From Candidatus Paracaedibacteraceae bacterium (lineage in GTDB: Bacteria; Pseudomonadota; Alphaproteobacteria; Paracaedibacterales; Paracaedibacteraceae), in contig JAHBYH010000003.1 in the NCBI GenBank assembly GCA_019636055.1, positions 201,501 through 265,500 of the forward strand: a stretch of 64,000 bases of DNA, written 5' to 3'. Positions 52,271 to 61,931 of this stretch are shown here, piece after piece. A program made the position numbers and the translations under genes. Within the stretch, counting starts at the first letter, position 1. Each line of letters begins with the position of its first letter. The notes under the pieces were generated by a model. That model searched no databases. It saw only the letters and a list, made by a program, of their open reading frames with translations, and had not been told where the DNA came from.

Positions 52271-53719
52271 ATGACAAAAACCCATACAATTACCTTGATT
52301 CAAGGGGATGGAATTGGTCCAGAAGTTACAGGCGCAACACGCAAAATTATTGATGCAACCGGCGTCAAGATCAACTGGGAAATTTGTGAGGCTGGTGCTC
52401 AGGTTTTTAAAAAGGGTTTGTCAACAGGTGTTCCTCAAGAAACGGTTGACTCCATTATGCGAAATAAGATTGCTTTAAAAGGCCCACTTGAAACTCCGGT
52501 TGGGCATGGTGAAAAGTCCGCAAACGTTACACTGCGTAAGATGTTTGAAACCTATGGTAATATCCGCCCCGTTCGCGAATTTCCTGGCGTTGCAACCCCT
52601 TTTTCAGGTCGTAATGTTGACTTAGTTATTGTGCGTGAAAATGTTGAGGATCTGTATGCGGGTATTGAGCATATGCAAACCCCTAACGTTGCTCAGTGTC
52701 TAAAGTTGATTTCTAAGCCTGGTTGTGAAAAAATTATTCGCTTGGCATTTGAGTTTGCTCGTGCTGAGGGGCGTAAGATGGTTCATTGTGCGACCAAGGC
52801 AAATATTATGAAAGCAACTGAAGGATTGATGAAACGGACCTTTGAAGAAATTGCTAAGGAATATTCTGATATCCAAGCACAACATATCATCGTTGATAAT
52901 TGTGCGCATCAGCTGGTGAAAATGCCTGAAATTTTTGATGTTATCGTGACAACAAACATGAACGGCGATATCCTCAGTGACCTTGGGTCTGCCTTAATTG
53001 GTGGGCTTGGATTCGCTCCGGGGGCCAACATCGGTGATGATTTCTCTATTTTTGAAGCCGTTCATGGATCCGCACCGAAATATGCGGGGCAAAACAATAT
53101 CAACCCAACAGCTGTGTTGTTGTCAGGTGTCATGATGCTACGCCATATTGGTGAGTTCGAAGCGGCCGAAACAATTGAACAAGCACTGGTTGTTACTCTT
53201 GGTATTGATAAAGTCTATACCCGCGATGTCCACGGAGATGCAGGCTCTGTATCAACAACAACGTTTACAGACAAGATTATTTCAAACTTTGGACGTAAAC
53301 ATCCGCAGTGGCAAGAACGCCCATACAAACCGATTAACATGCCAAAATTGACCGATGCGCAAAAATCTATCGAAGTTAAAACACGCAGCGTTAATGGGAT
53401 AGACTTATTTATTGAAGCGCACAACGATCTTGATGGCATGGGACGTAAATTGACCGATCTTGCCGGATCTGCTAATATGAAATTGAAAATGATTTCAAAC
53501 AGAGGGGTAAAAGTTTATCCAAACGATCATGGAACTGAACCGGATCTGACAGATTGTTTCCGTTGCCGTTTCGTCTCAAAAGATGGATCGGATGTTAATG
53601 ATAACGATATTATGAAGCTTGTCTCTCTTGTAAATTCAGACTATCGCTGGATGCACATAGAAAAACTTAATGTATTTGATGGTATAGCTGCATATTCAAA
53701 AGCACATGGTGAAGACTAA
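52271..53719 (+). CDS. icd: NADP-type isocitrate dehydrogenase, Rickettsia-like long form
   Basis: A 482-residue TCA-cycle enzyme. The catalytic core (about 1-335) shows IQGDGIGPEVT near 10, the substrate loop VTLRKMFETYGNIRPVRE near 94, VIVRENVEDLYAG near 123 and NGDILSDLGSALIGGLG near 236 with the metal-binding aspartates. A C-terminal extension of about 140 residues (from about 340, SIEVKTRSVNGIDLFIEAHN...) is characteristic of the Thermus/Rickettsia-type enzymes of about 480-500 residues and distinguishes it from the 416-residue Escherichia coli form. A strong terminator follows the stop. Confidence 0.93.
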   Translation: MTKTHTITLIQGDGIGPEVTGATRKIIDATGVKINWEICEAGAQVFKKGLSTGVPQETVDSIMRNKIALKGPLETPVGHGEKSANVTLRKMFETYGNIRPVREFPGVATPFSGRNVDLVIVRENVEDLYAGIEHMQTPNVAQCLKLISKPGCEKIIRLAFEFARAEGRKMVHCATKANIMKATEGLMKRTFEEIAKEYSDIQAQHIIVDNCAHQLVKMPEIFDVIVTTNMNGDILSDLGSALIGGLGFAPGANIGDDFSIFEAVHGSAPKYAGQNNINPTAVLLSGVMMLRHIGEFEAAETIEQALVVTLGIDKVYTRDVHGDAGSVSTTTFTDKIISNFGRKHPQWQERPYKPINMPKLTDAQKSIEVKTRSVNGIDLFIEAHNDLDGMGRKLTDLAGSANMKLKMISNRGVKVYPNDHGTEPDLTDCFRCRFVSKDGSDVNDNDIMKLVSLVNSDYRWMHIEKLNVFDGIAAYSKAHGED

Positions 53720-53725
53720 TTCGTT

Positions 53726-53751
53726 GGGGAGGTTCGCCTCCCCTTTTTTTT
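53726..53751 (+). terminator. Rho-independent terminator of icd
   Basis: A perfect GGGGAGG-TTCG-CCTCCCC hairpin, 7-bp stem with a stable UUCG tetraloop, followed by eight T residues. Confidence 0.96.
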
Positions 53752-53778
53752 ATTGACTTAGGAATTAGGAGAATTATT

Positions 53779-54306
53779 ATGACAAATCTCGTTTTGACTT
53801 CTCCGACGACTTTAATCTTTGGAAAAAAAGAATATCGCTGTGCGACTGGTGCGGGCGGATTCAAAGAAACCAAAGTTGAAGGCGACAAAGCGACACCTGT
53901 TGGTGTATTTAGTTTAAGATATGTATTTTACCGGCCTGATAAAATTGAGGATAAACCATCGCAGCGATTGACCTGTCGTAAATTAAATAAAAACGATGGT
54001 TGGTGTGATGATCCCAAAGATCCGCGGTATAATAACCATATCCGCCTGCCCTATGCTGCTCGTCACGAAGAATTATGGCGCGAGGATGATGTTTATGATG
54101 TTATCGTTGTAACTTCTCATAACAGCATGCCGGTGATTCCAAACAATGGTAGTGCTGTATTTATTCATGTTGCTCGTGACGGTTATACACCAACCGAAGG
54201 GTGTATTGCTCTTGCTAAAGATGATTTACTCGAGATTCTTAGAAACGTCGTGCCTTCCACTCAAATTATAATCCCCAATTTTGATAAAAAATTAAAGCGT
54301 GCTTAA
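53779..54306 (+). CDS. L,D-transpeptidase family protein (YkuD fold)
   Basis: The 175-residue protein shows the C-terminal part of the YkuD fold: KATPVGVFSLRYVFYRPDK near 35-53 and the catalytic region FIHVARDGYTPTEGCIAL near 130-147 with His132, Gly and Cys144. These enzymes make 3-3 cross-links in peptidoglycan or attach proteins to it. No signal peptide is visible at the chosen start, and none can be added upstream, which is unusual for a periplasmic enzyme. Short homologues of this kind are common in alphaproteobacteria. It lies 78 bp before the peptide-binding protein gene. Confidence 0.85.
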   Translation: MTNLVLTSPTTLIFGKKEYRCATGAGGFKETKVEGDKATPVGVFSLRYVFYRPDKIEDKPSQRLTCRKLNKNDGWCDDPKDPRYNNHIRLPYAARHEELWREDDVYDVIVVTSHNSMPVIPNNGSAVFIHVARDGYTPTEGCIALAKDDLLEILRNVVPSTQIIIPNFDKKLKRA

Positions 54307-54384
54307 TATGTGCTTGATTGGATCCTAGAAAAAATAGCCTATCTATGTTATAATTTCCCAAACAAATCCTTGGGACTATTTAAT

Positions 54385-56151
54385 ATGAAAAAAATTATAG
54401 TGCTGTCTTTATTATTTTCTTCTGCAATTGCCAAACCTGAAACCTTTATTTCACGATTTGGAGCCCCTAAGCACGATGGCACAGAGAAGAACATGCCTTT
54501 CGTCAATCCAGATGCCCCTAAGGGGGGACGGCTTCGTATGGCAACGGTTGGAAGTTTTGACTCCCTAAACCGTTTGGTTATTAAAGGTTTTCCGGCCGAA
54601 GGGTTAACAATGACTCAGGATACCCTTATGCGGAAAATTGCTGATGATCCGCACTCGGTATATGGGATAATTGCTGAAAAAGTTGAGCTTGAGAAGGATA
54701 ACTCAGCGGTTACTTTTTTTATCAATCCAAAAGCAAGATTTCATGATGGTAGCTCGATCACTACTCAGGATGTAAAGTTCTCGATCGAAACATTGCGTGA
54801 TAAAGGATTGCCACGCTATAAGAAATACTATTCTCTGATAAAAGAAATAAAAATCATCGATGACAAAACTATCAAAATCGTATTTCTGCCAGACGACAAA
54901 GGATCTTATGACAAAGAAATGCCAATTATCATGGGGAACCTTATCGTCTTACCTAAGAAAGCGCTTGAAGGAAAGGATTTTTCTGCTATTACGCTTGAGG
55001 CTATACCCGGATCTGGCCCGTACAAAGTTAAATCACACGAATTTGGTCGCAAGATCATTTATGAACGCGTTAAGGACTATTGGGCAGCTGATCTTCCGAT
55101 TTTGAAGGGAACATTTAATTTTGATGAAATTTCTATCGAATATTTTAAAAGTGACCATGCTTTGCGTGAATCTTTAAAGGCCGGTGAAATTGATTTTTAT
55201 ATGGAAGTAGATCAGAAAAGTTGGAATACAGCCTATAATTTTCCTGCCGTCAAAGATGGGCGTGTGGTTAAATTCCAAAATGAACATCATCGGCCTGTTG
55301 CAGTGCGCATGATTATCTTTAACATGAAAAAAGCAATATTTGCTGATCGCCGTGTGCGTAAAGCGATTGCTTTGGCGTTTGATTTTAATCAAATTAACAA
55401 AACCCAATATCATGGGTCCTTTAAAGAAGCGCTTAGTCTTTTTGCAAATACTCAGTTCCAGCCAAAAGGAAAACCGTCTGAGGATGAGGTAAAGATTTTG
55501 AGTCCGTATAAAGCGCAGTTGGATGATGAAATCTTCCTAGATTCAATTAAACCGTCATCAATTGATCGTCGAGCAGCCTTAAAACAAGCTGATGCACTCC
55601 TGAAAGACGCTGGGTGGGTCATTGAAAATGGTAAGCGTGTTCACAAAGATACCAAGGAACTCCTTGCATTCACATTTACGCTAAAGGATCCGCGGATCGA
55701 GGGGGTAGCTCTTGAGTTCCAACGAAATCTCAAACCACTTGGTATTCAGATGACCGTATCAAAGATTGATACAACCCAATATGAAAAACAATCCGTTGAA
55801 AAGACATTCGATGTCATTCTTCATACTTGGGCAAACTCGATGTCTCCCGGAATTGAACAAACTTATTATTTCGACCCCAAAATGGCCGATCAGGCAGGCA
55901 GTTCCAACTATATTGGTATTAAAAACGAGGCTGTTTATGCTCTTGCTCAAAAAGTTGCAAATGCATCTTCAGAACAAGAATTAATGACTGATGTAAAAGC
56001 GTTAGACCGTGCTGTTATGGGGATGTATTATCAGATCCCCGGTGTTTACGATAACTTAACCTGTATTGCCTACTGGAAAGATAAGCTCGATTTCCCGAAA
56101 TATGATCCTGATATCGGAGTGAATGTTCCCGAGTGGTGGTGGGCAAAATAA
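54385..56151 (+). CDS. Peptide ABC transporter substrate-binding protein, YejA-like
   Basis: From ATG 54385 the protein has a clean signal peptide (MKKIIVLSLLFSSAIA) and 588 residues; the longer frame to 54310 only adds a poor extension. The opening FGAPKHDGTEKNMPFVNPDAPKGGRLRM and later DVKFSIETLRDKG identify the SBP_bac_5 family, YejA branch. It would capture oligopeptides in the periplasm for an ABC importer; the permease and ATPase genes are not adjacent. trmL begins on the last base of its stop. Confidence 0.92.
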   Translation: MKKIIVLSLLFSSAIAKPETFISRFGAPKHDGTEKNMPFVNPDAPKGGRLRMATVGSFDSLNRLVIKGFPAEGLTMTQDTLMRKIADDPHSVYGIIAEKVELEKDNSAVTFFINPKARFHDGSSITTQDVKFSIETLRDKGLPRYKKYYSLIKEIKIIDDKTIKIVFLPDDKGSYDKEMPIIMGNLIVLPKKALEGKDFSAITLEAIPGSGPYKVKSHEFGRKIIYERVKDYWAADLPILKGTFNFDEISIEYFKSDHALRESLKAGEIDFYMEVDQKSWNTAYNFPAVKDGRVVKFQNEHHRPVAVRMIIFNMKKAIFADRRVRKAIALAFDFNQINKTQYHGSFKEALSLFANTQFQPKGKPSEDEVKILSPYKAQLDDEIFLDSIKPSSIDRRAALKQADALLKDAGWVIENGKRVHKDTKELLAFTFTLKDPRIEGVALEFQRNLKPLGIQMTVSKIDTTQYEKQSVEKTFDVILHTWANSMSPGIEQTYYFDPKMADQAGSSNYIGIKNEAVYALAQKVANASSEQELMTDVKALDRAVMGMYYQIPGVYDNLTCIAYWKDKLDFPKYDPDIGVNVPEWWWAK

Positions 56152-56594
56152 TGAGGTTGGCTCTTTATCAACCCGAAATCCCGCAAAATACAGGAACATT
56201 AATTCGGTTGGCTGCCTGCCTTGGTGTGCCTTTGGATATTATTGAGCCTTGTGGGTTTATCTGGAATGATAAAAAGCTAGAGCGAGCCGGTATGGATTAC
56301 ATTGAGCTTGCTAATGTGACTCGCTACTGTTCCTATGCTAGTTTCCGTGATGCCCTGCCCCATCGCTTAGTATTAATAGACACTAAAGGCGAAACCGCTT
56401 ATCACAATTTCAAATTTCAACCGAATGATATCTTGATGTTAGGTCAAGAAAGTGTTGGGGTGCCTGAATTCGTATTCAGCGACATTCCCGATCGGGTTGT
56501 TATTCCCATGCAATCGGGAGCACGCTCTCTTAATGTCGCAATTGCGGGGGCAATGGTTCTTTCTGAGGCATTGCGACAATGTTCTGGTAAATAA
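56151..56594 (+). CDS. trmL: tRNA (cytidine/uridine-34-2'-O)-methyltransferase
   Basis: The 147-residue SPOUT-fold methyltransferase begins MRLALYQPEIPQNTGTLIRLAACLGVPL and shows the knot motifs DILMLGQESVGVPEFV near 100 and IPMQSGARSLNVAIAGAMVLSEALRQ near 120. It methylates the wobble ribose in tRNA-Leu, using S-adenosylmethionine. Its ATG overlaps the stop of the peptide-binding protein gene, so the two are translationally coupled. The longer frame to 56133 was rejected because the fold begins at this ATG. Confidence 0.94.
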   Translation: MRLALYQPEIPQNTGTLIRLAACLGVPLDIIEPCGFIWNDKKLERAGMDYIELANVTRYCSYASFRDALPHRLVLIDTKGETAYHNFKFQPNDILMLGQESVGVPEFVFSDIPDRVVIPMQSGARSLNVAIAGAMVLSEALRQCSGK

Positions 56595-56726
56595 AGTTCG
56601 ATGAATGATGGGGTTTAATACTCTCCAGACTTTCTTGCATCGAATTCCCGTTAAAATAGGAGAATACCTTGTTAAATCTGTATCATTCAGTTAAGATTAA
56701 GTAAAGTTTTAGGTGGAGATGTATCT

Positions 56727-57782
56727 GTGAAACGGTTGTGGGGACTTGGGATTTTGGCTTTACTTGTGGGCTGTTCGGGGCCAAAGACTAAAGCATCAAA
56801 GGATTTATGTTCCGGGACCAAAAAACCTTATACGATTCAAGGTATTAAGTATACCCCTCAGGATCATTACGATTATGAAGAACATGGCGTTGCCTCTTGG
56901 TATGGACCTGGGTTTCATAAGCGCCCGACGTCATGTGGCTCTATTTACGATATGCACTCCTTAACCGCAGCTCATAAAACGTTGCCAATTCCATCTGTTG
57001 TTGAAGTTACGAATGTCGAGACGGGAAAAAATTTAGTTGTTGTTGTTAACGATCGCGGCCCTTTTGTTGGTAATCGAATTATTGATTTATCTAAACGAGC
57101 TGCGCAAGAGTTGGGAACGCATAATAAAGGCTTAGGCAAAGTACGAGTCAGGGCTCTTCCCGAAGAAAGCAAGGCTTTAGCTGCGCACCTTAAACAATAT
57201 GGCCGTTATGGAATTGACCCATCAGGCCGTAAATGGGACGACATTTATTTTCAAGAAATTGCCGGGAAAACGCCTGCCCAAGACGTTATGAATCGTGAAC
57301 CTGAAATTCGCAAAGCTGTACTTCGTTCTGATGACCAGTACAAGCCCACGCTAAAACCGGCTGTTTATCGTCCATCAGTACAAGTTGCAAAGGTACAAAA
57401 TCTAACCTTTACCAAGGATGAGGAAGATATCTTTGAGGATATGCTTGCTTCAAAACCTAAAATTAAACCGAAGGTAAAGTCTCAACCTGTTCGGGATGAG
57501 GATATTATTCTAGAAGATTTGAGTAAAATCTCCCCCAAACAGAAAGCTTTATCTCGTACAGGTCATTTTATTCAAGTTGGTAACTATATCCAAAAGAAGA
57601 ACGCTGACAAAGCAGGAAAAATCCTTAAAAAACATGGCAAAACTTCTGTAACAAAAGATAAAAAATCAGGAAATATGTATACCGTAAAGATAGGGCCCTA
57701 TACGAATCAGCAGCAAGCGCAAAAAATGCTTAAACAGATTTCTGCCGAAGGGCACCACGGCGCAAGACTTATTATGAATTAG
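56727..57782 (+). CDS. rlpA: RlpA-like septal lipoprotein with SPOR domain
   Basis: The 351-residue product starts at a GTG after the purines AGGTGGAG, has a lipoprotein signal (LALLVGC, Cys16) and a double-psi beta-barrel lytic transglycosylase domain (about 45-145) with GVASWYGPGFHKRPTSCGSIYDM, LTAAHKTLP and VNDRGPFVGNRIIDLS. The disordered middle (about 185-270) is rich in K/P. The SPOR domain (about 280-351, GHFIQVGNYIQKKNADKAG) would bind denuded glycan at the septum. It is followed by a D,D-carboxypeptidase gene after 16 bp, forming a peptidoglycan pair. Confidence 0.94.
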   Translation: MKRLWGLGILALLVGCSGPKTKASKDLCSGTKKPYTIQGIKYTPQDHYDYEEHGVASWYGPGFHKRPTSCGSIYDMHSLTAAHKTLPIPSVVEVTNVETGKNLVVVVNDRGPFVGNRIIDLSKRAAQELGTHNKGLGKVRVRALPEESKALAAHLKQYGRYGIDPSGRKWDDIYFQEIAGKTPAQDVMNREPEIRKAVLRSDDQYKPTLKPAVYRPSVQVAKVQNLTFTKDEEDIFEDMLASKPKIKPKVKSQPVRDEDIILEDLSKISPKQKALSRTGHFIQVGNYIQKKNADKAGKILKKHGKTSVTKDKKSGNMYTVKIGPYTNQQQAQKMLKQISAEGHHGARLIMN

Positions 57783-57798
57783 GAAGACGGAGAGAGAT

Positions 57799-59052
57799 GT
57801 GGCAAATAAGTTTATTTTAACTTTGATGATGGCAAGTTTATTGACTTGTGTTGAAGCAAACCAGAAAAAACATAAAAAGAAATCAGTTTTGAAACAGGCT
57901 GTTGTGGAAATACAGCCAGCCCCCCCTCCCCCAGTTATCCCTGGTGTACCTGCTGCGATAGCGGCATCTTTAAGGATTGACACGCAAGCGGAACAAGCTT
58001 TGATCATGGACTATAACACAGGAAAAGTTTTATTTGAAAAGAACGCTGATGTTCCGATGTATCCGTCATCTATGACAAAAATTATGACTGCCTATATGGC
58101 GTTTGATAAGATGAAGCGCGGGCAAGTGCAGCCAACCACACCTGTGTTGATCAGCGAAAAAGCTTGGCGTACAGGTGGATCGCGGATGTTTTTAAACGTA
58201 AACACTCAGGCAACGATTGATGAATTACTACACGGTGTGATCATTCAGTCCGGTAATGATGCCTCGGTAGCTTTGGCCGAAGGATTGTCTGGATCCGAAG
58301 AAATTTTTGCTGCAGAAATGACACAAAAGGCACATGAATTCGGTTGCATGCAAACCACGTTTAAAAATGCAAGTGGTCTACCGGATCCGGACCATAAAAC
58401 AACAGCCCGAGATCTGGCGACCATTGCCTATCGTGTGATTCATGATTATCCGGAGCACTATCCGCTTTTTGCAAAAACATCCTATACCTATGGTGGGATT
58501 ACCCAGCCGAATCGTCATCCACTGCTTGACAAAAATATTGGTTGTGATGGTCTTAAGACCGGTATGACAGATCTTGGGGGGTATGGTGTTGTTTCTTCTA
58601 TTGCCACAACTGATCCAAATGGAAATACAAGTCGCTACATCATGATTGTTAATGGCTGTAGGACAAGTAATATCCGTGCAACAGAATCTATGAAGCTTGC
58701 AAATTGGGCACAAAAAGCATTTACATCGGTACCACTGGCTAAAAAAGGTGTCTCTATACAAAATGCACCCGTTTACGGAGGGGCAGAGAATATGGTCCCT
58801 GTTAGTGTTTCAAAAGATGCTTATGTCACAGTTCCCACTATCATGAAGGATCAAATCAAGTATGAAATAAAATTTGACGACAGTGTTCAGGCACCGATTG
58901 CTCAAGGTCAGACTCTTGGTAAATTTTTAATAACAGCCCCTATGTATGAACAGCCCCTGGAGTTTGATCTTATTGCAGACAAGCCGGTTGAGCAAGCTGG
59001 TATTTTCAAGAAAATCTGGAGATCTATTACTCATATTTTTGGCGGTAAGTAA
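57799..59052 (+). CDS. dacC: D-alanyl-D-alanine carboxypeptidase (PBP5/6 type)
   Basis: A GTG start gives 417 residues with a signal peptide, a K-rich linker with a proline run (about 30-50), the peptidase S11 domain with SxxK in YPSSMTKIM (about 92), SGN in QSGNDASVAL (about 153) and KTG in DGLKTGMTDLGGYG (about 253), then the beta-rich PBP5_C domain (about 310-390) and a C-terminal amphipathic membrane-anchoring helix (IFKKIWRSITHIF). It trims pentapeptides in the periplasm. The tmk start overlaps its TAA by one base. The dacC symbol is by family, not by specificity. Confidence 0.93.
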   Translation: MANKFILTLMMASLLTCVEANQKKHKKKSVLKQAVVEIQPAPPPPVIPGVPAAIAASLRIDTQAEQALIMDYNTGKVLFEKNADVPMYPSSMTKIMTAYMAFDKMKRGQVQPTTPVLISEKAWRTGGSRMFLNVNTQATIDELLHGVIIQSGNDASVALAEGLSGSEEIFAAEMTQKAHEFGCMQTTFKNASGLPDPDHKTTARDLATIAYRVIHDYPEHYPLFAKTSYTYGGITQPNRHPLLDKNIGCDGLKTGMTDLGGYGVVSSIATTDPNGNTSRYIMIVNGCRTSNIRATESMKLANWAQKAFTSVPLAKKGVSIQNAPVYGGAENMVPVSVSKDAYVTVPTIMKDQIKYEIKFDDSVQAPIAQGQTLGKFLITAPMYEQPLEFDLIADKPVEQAGIFKKIWRSITHIFGGK

Positions 59053-59666
59053 TGACCAGAGGCAAATTCATAACCTTTGAGGGTGGTGAAGGTACGGGAA
59101 AATCAACGCAATGCCAACTTTTGGCTGAATACCTTCGACTCAAAGGTCATTCTGTGATTATTACGCGTGAACCTGGTGGGACTGATGGTGCTGAGCTTAT
59201 CCGTGCCCTACTTGTTTCAGGTGATGTGAATCGTTGGTCTGGGATAACCGAAGCTTTACTGCTCAATGCGGCACGTGTTGATCATTGGGAAAAAGTGATT
59301 AAACCTGCGCTTGACTCGGGAACTTGGGTGATTTGTGATCGTTTTGCCGATTCAACCATTGCCTACCAAGGCTATGGACGGGGATTAGATGTTAATTTTT
59401 TGCGCAATCTTCATGAATCGGTCTTACCAAATGTTTGGCCTGATCTTACCTATATCTTTGACCTTGATCCAGAGATCGGCATATCCCGTGCTCTATCTCG
59501 GCATACCAGTGAAATTAGATTCGAAAAATTAGAGATCGATTTTCATAATCGGATGCGTGCCGGTTACCTTGATATTGCTAAAGGTTTTCCTGAACGGTGT
59601 CGGATTGTTAATGCTAATCAGGATATTCAAGCTGTGCATAATCAGGTTATAAGATTTATCACTTGA
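59052..59666 (+). CDS. tmk: Thymidylate kinase
   Basis: The 204-residue kinase phosphorylates dTMP to dTDP. The P-loop FEGGEGTGKSTQC is at about 7-19, the DR(Y/F) motif appears as ICDRFADSTIAYQGYGRG near 96, and the lid follows at about 140-150. All motifs are intact. Translation is coupled to the carboxypeptidase gene by a one-base overlap, and no holB follows, unlike the usual tmk-holB order. The convergent Sel1 gene starts 13 bp beyond its stop. Confidence 0.96.
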   Translation: MTRGKFITFEGGEGTGKSTQCQLLAEYLRLKGHSVIITREPGGTDGAELIRALLVSGDVNRWSGITEALLLNAARVDHWEKVIKPALDSGTWVICDRFADSTIAYQGYGRGLDVNFLRNLHESVLPNVWPDLTYIFDLDPEIGISRALSRHTSEIRFEKLEIDFHNRMRAGYLDIAKGFPERCRIVNANQDIQAVHNQVIRFIT

Positions 59667-59679
59667 TTCTGCGCTAACC

Positions 59680-60282
59680 TTAGTCATTATCCACGTTCTT
59701 CGCTTTAATTTCTGCTCTAAGTCGCTCGTATTTTTGGTGGGCTTGATCAAGTTCTTCTTGATTGAGTTCCGCCCGCACATCATTACGATATTTAGTTGCA
59801 TCGATTGTAATGTCACCGAGGTCGTCAATATTGTCTGCTGCTAATGATAAATATACATAGGCATCTTCAAGATCGCGCGGTACACCATCACCATTTTTTG
59901 ACATGATGCCAAAGTTAAATTGACTCGGGCCATATCCACGTTGTGCCGCAATTTCATAATACATTTTTGCGGTGTGAATATCTTTTGGGATAATATCCCC
60001 ATGTAAGTACAAGCCTGCTATTGTATCCAGTGCAGGTCCATATCCTGCATTAACGGCATTTTGTAGGTAGGGCATTCCTTCTGATATATTGGGTTTATCC
60101 CCAAAAATCAAAATCAGTGATGTGTAAAAAGAGGCTTTGATGTCACCTTTGTTGCTCAGTGGCTTTAAATATGCCAAAGCCTCGTCTGATTTACCTTGAT
60201 AAATAAGGCTGATACCGTGATCAACCTTTGGTGTGGCTAAACAAAAACTTGTTGTTAGCGCTAAAATAGTGAGTGTTTTCAT
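59680..60282 (-). CDS. Secreted Sel1-repeat protein, about 200 aa
   Basis: The best start is the ATG at 60282 (MKTLTILALTTSFCLA), which gives a compact signal peptide; a further ATG at 60291 adds three residues. The mature part consists of Sel1 repeats (about 20-165) such as YGPALDTIAGLYLHGDIIPKD, AQRGYGPSQFNFGIMSKNGD and LEDAYVYLSLAADN, closing with a charged helix. These pairs of helices mediate protein contacts in the periplasm or outside. It is smaller than the 937-residue Sel1 protein but built from the same units. It overlaps the small membrane gene at its 5' end. Confidence 0.85.
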   Translation of the reverse strand: MKTLTILALTTSFCLATPKVDHGISLIYQGKSDEALAYLKPLSNKGDIKASFYTSLILIFGDKPNISEGMPYLQNAVNAGYGPALDTIAGLYLHGDIIPKDIHTAKMYYEIAAQRGYGPSQFNFGIMSKNGDGVPRDLEDAYVYLSLAADNIDDLGDITIDATKYRNDVRAELNQEELDQAHQKYERLRAEIKAKNVDND

Positions 60283-60473
60283 CAAAACCATAGTTTAGAC
60301 AGTTCAAAAAATATATAGAAAACTATACTAAAAACTAAAATCCTTGTAAACCAATAACCATATCCTGGCACGTTGTCATTAACATATGACATCATTATTT
60401 CTTTAGTAGACGGTAGTTTTTTATGCTGCCGTCCTTCTTCTTCCAATGGTGTAGGAGAATCAGATTTAGCCAT
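60282..60473 (-). CDS. Small tail-anchored membrane protein, 63 aa, after gltA
   Basis: The ATG at 60473 has a GAGG ribosome site at the end of gltA and gives 63 residues: a charged, disordered start (SPTPLEEEGRQHKKLPS) and one C-terminal membrane segment (WFTRILVFSIVFYIFFELS). The longer frame to 60566 is only a shadow of gltA. No family recognised. The overlap of its stop with the Sel1 gene start and its tight link to gltA indicate one operon, gltA - small protein - Sel1 protein. Confidence 0.65.
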   Translation of the reverse strand: MAKSDSPTPLEEEGRQHKKLPSTKEIMMSYVNDNVPGYGYWFTRILVFSIVFYIFFELSKLWF

Positions 60474-60474
60474 A

Positions 60475-61785
60475 TTAACCTCGTTTTCCAATGTCCACGT
60501 ATGGTCTTTCCTTGACACCTGTGTACAGCTGACGCGGACGGCCAATTTTTTGCAACGGATCACCAATCATTTCTTTCCATTGTGCAACCCACCCTACTGT
60601 TCTAGCCAAAGCAAAAATAACAGTAAACATAGATGTTGGAATCCCCATGGCTTTGAAGATAATCCCTGAATAGAAATCAACGTTAGGATAAAGTTTTTTC
60701 TCAATGAAATATGGATCGCTGAGTGCAATGCTTTCTAATTCCATAGCAATATCCAGTAGCGGATCATCTTTGATATTTAATTCTTTTAAGACCTGATGAC
60801 ATGTTTCCCGCATGACTTTTGCGCGTGGATCATAATTTTTATAGACGCGATGCCCGAATCCCATCAAGCGGAACGGATCATTCTTGTCTTTTGCTTTATT
60901 AACATATTCCTTGATGCGACTTGGATCGCCAATCTCTTGAAGCATTGCTAGCGCTGCTTCGTTTGCGCCACCATGTGCTGGCCCCCAAAGGGCAGCAATC
61001 CCGGCAGCCATACAGGCAAATGGGTTTGCAGCACTGGATCCGGCCAAGCGAACCGTTGATGTTGACGCATTTTGCTCATGATCCGCATGTAAAATCAAAA
61101 TCTTATCCATAGCATTGGACAAGACCGGGTTAATCTCGTATGTTTCTGTTGGTACTGAGAACATCATGTGCAAGAAGTTACTTGCATAATCAAGATCATT
61201 CCTTGGATAGACAAAGGGCTGCCCGATGGAATATTTATAGGCCATAGCAGCAAGTGTCGGCACCTTAGCAACCAAACGATAAGCTGCAATTTCACGCTGC
61301 CTTGGGTCGTGAATGTCTAGACTATCATGATAGAAAGCCGATAAAGCCCCAACAACCCCGACCATAATTGCCATAGGGTGAGCATCACGGCGGAAACCAC
61401 GATAAAATGATGGGATTTGTTCATGAACCATTGTGTGCATGGTTACATTCTTAACAAAGTCATTTTTTTGCTGTTCAGTTGGTAAATTACCATACAGCAA
61501 GAGGTAAGATACTTCCATGAAATCACTTTTTTCAGCGAGATCTTGAATTGGATAACCACCGTATAACAGGACTCCCTCATCACCGTCAATATAGGTAATT
61601 TTTGACTCGCAACTTGCTGTTGATGTAAATCCCGGATCAAAAGTAAAAAGCCCTGTTTCATTATACAGGGCTCTTATATCAATGACACTGGGACCACATG
61701 CCCCATGCAATACCGGTAATTCAATCGTTTTTCCATTATAGATAACTTTTGCGGTTGATTCATATTTTTGTATTGGCAAAGTCAC
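60475..61785 (-). CDS. gltA: Citrate synthase
   Basis: The 436-residue enzyme condenses acetyl-CoA and oxaloacetate at the entry of the TCA cycle. It has the hexameric type-II length, an N-terminal domain with [15 protein letters not shown] near 65, the histidine-containing [12 protein letters not shown] region near 235 and the catalytic segment [18 protein letters not shown] near 305, followed by the aspartate in [13 protein letters not shown] near 370. All catalytic residues appear intact. Transcribed on the minus strand as the first gene of a three-gene unit. Confidence 0.97.
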   Translation of the reverse strand: MTLPIQKYESTAKVIYNGKTIELPVLHGACGPSVIDIRALYNETGLFTFDPGFTSTASCESKITYIDGDEGVLLYGGYPIQDLAEKSDFMEVSYLLLYGNLPTEQQKNDFVKNVTMHTMVHEQIPSFYRGFRRDAHPMAIMVGVVGALSAFYHDSLDIHDPRQREIAAYRLVAKVPTLAAMAYKYSIGQPFVYPRNDLDYASNFLHMMFSVPTETYEINPVLSNAMDKILILHADHEQNASTSTVRLAGSSAANPFACMAAGIAALWGPAHGGANEAALAMLQEIGDPSRIKEYVNKAKDKNDPFRLMGFGHRVYKNYDPRAKVMRETCHQVLKELNIKDDPLLDIAMELESIALSDPYFIEKKLYPNVDFYSGIIFKAMGIPTSMFTVIFALARTVGWVAQWKEMIGDPLQKIGRPRQLYTGVKERPYVDIGKRG

Positions 61786-61931
61786 TTTATTCCCCTCAGA
61801 TTTATATATCTAGAATTATTCTAAATTGAATCCGATTAAGAATCAATTAACAATAAACACTGAAGGATGGCTTTAAAATTTTCTTAAATTAAATTACAGT
61901 TAATTACAGTTAAAAGCACGAAAGTTACCTG

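Noticed and set aside
54310..54384. Longer start for the peptide-binding protein
   Set aside because: It would put about 25 residues before a clean signal peptide, blocking export; the internal ATG fits better.
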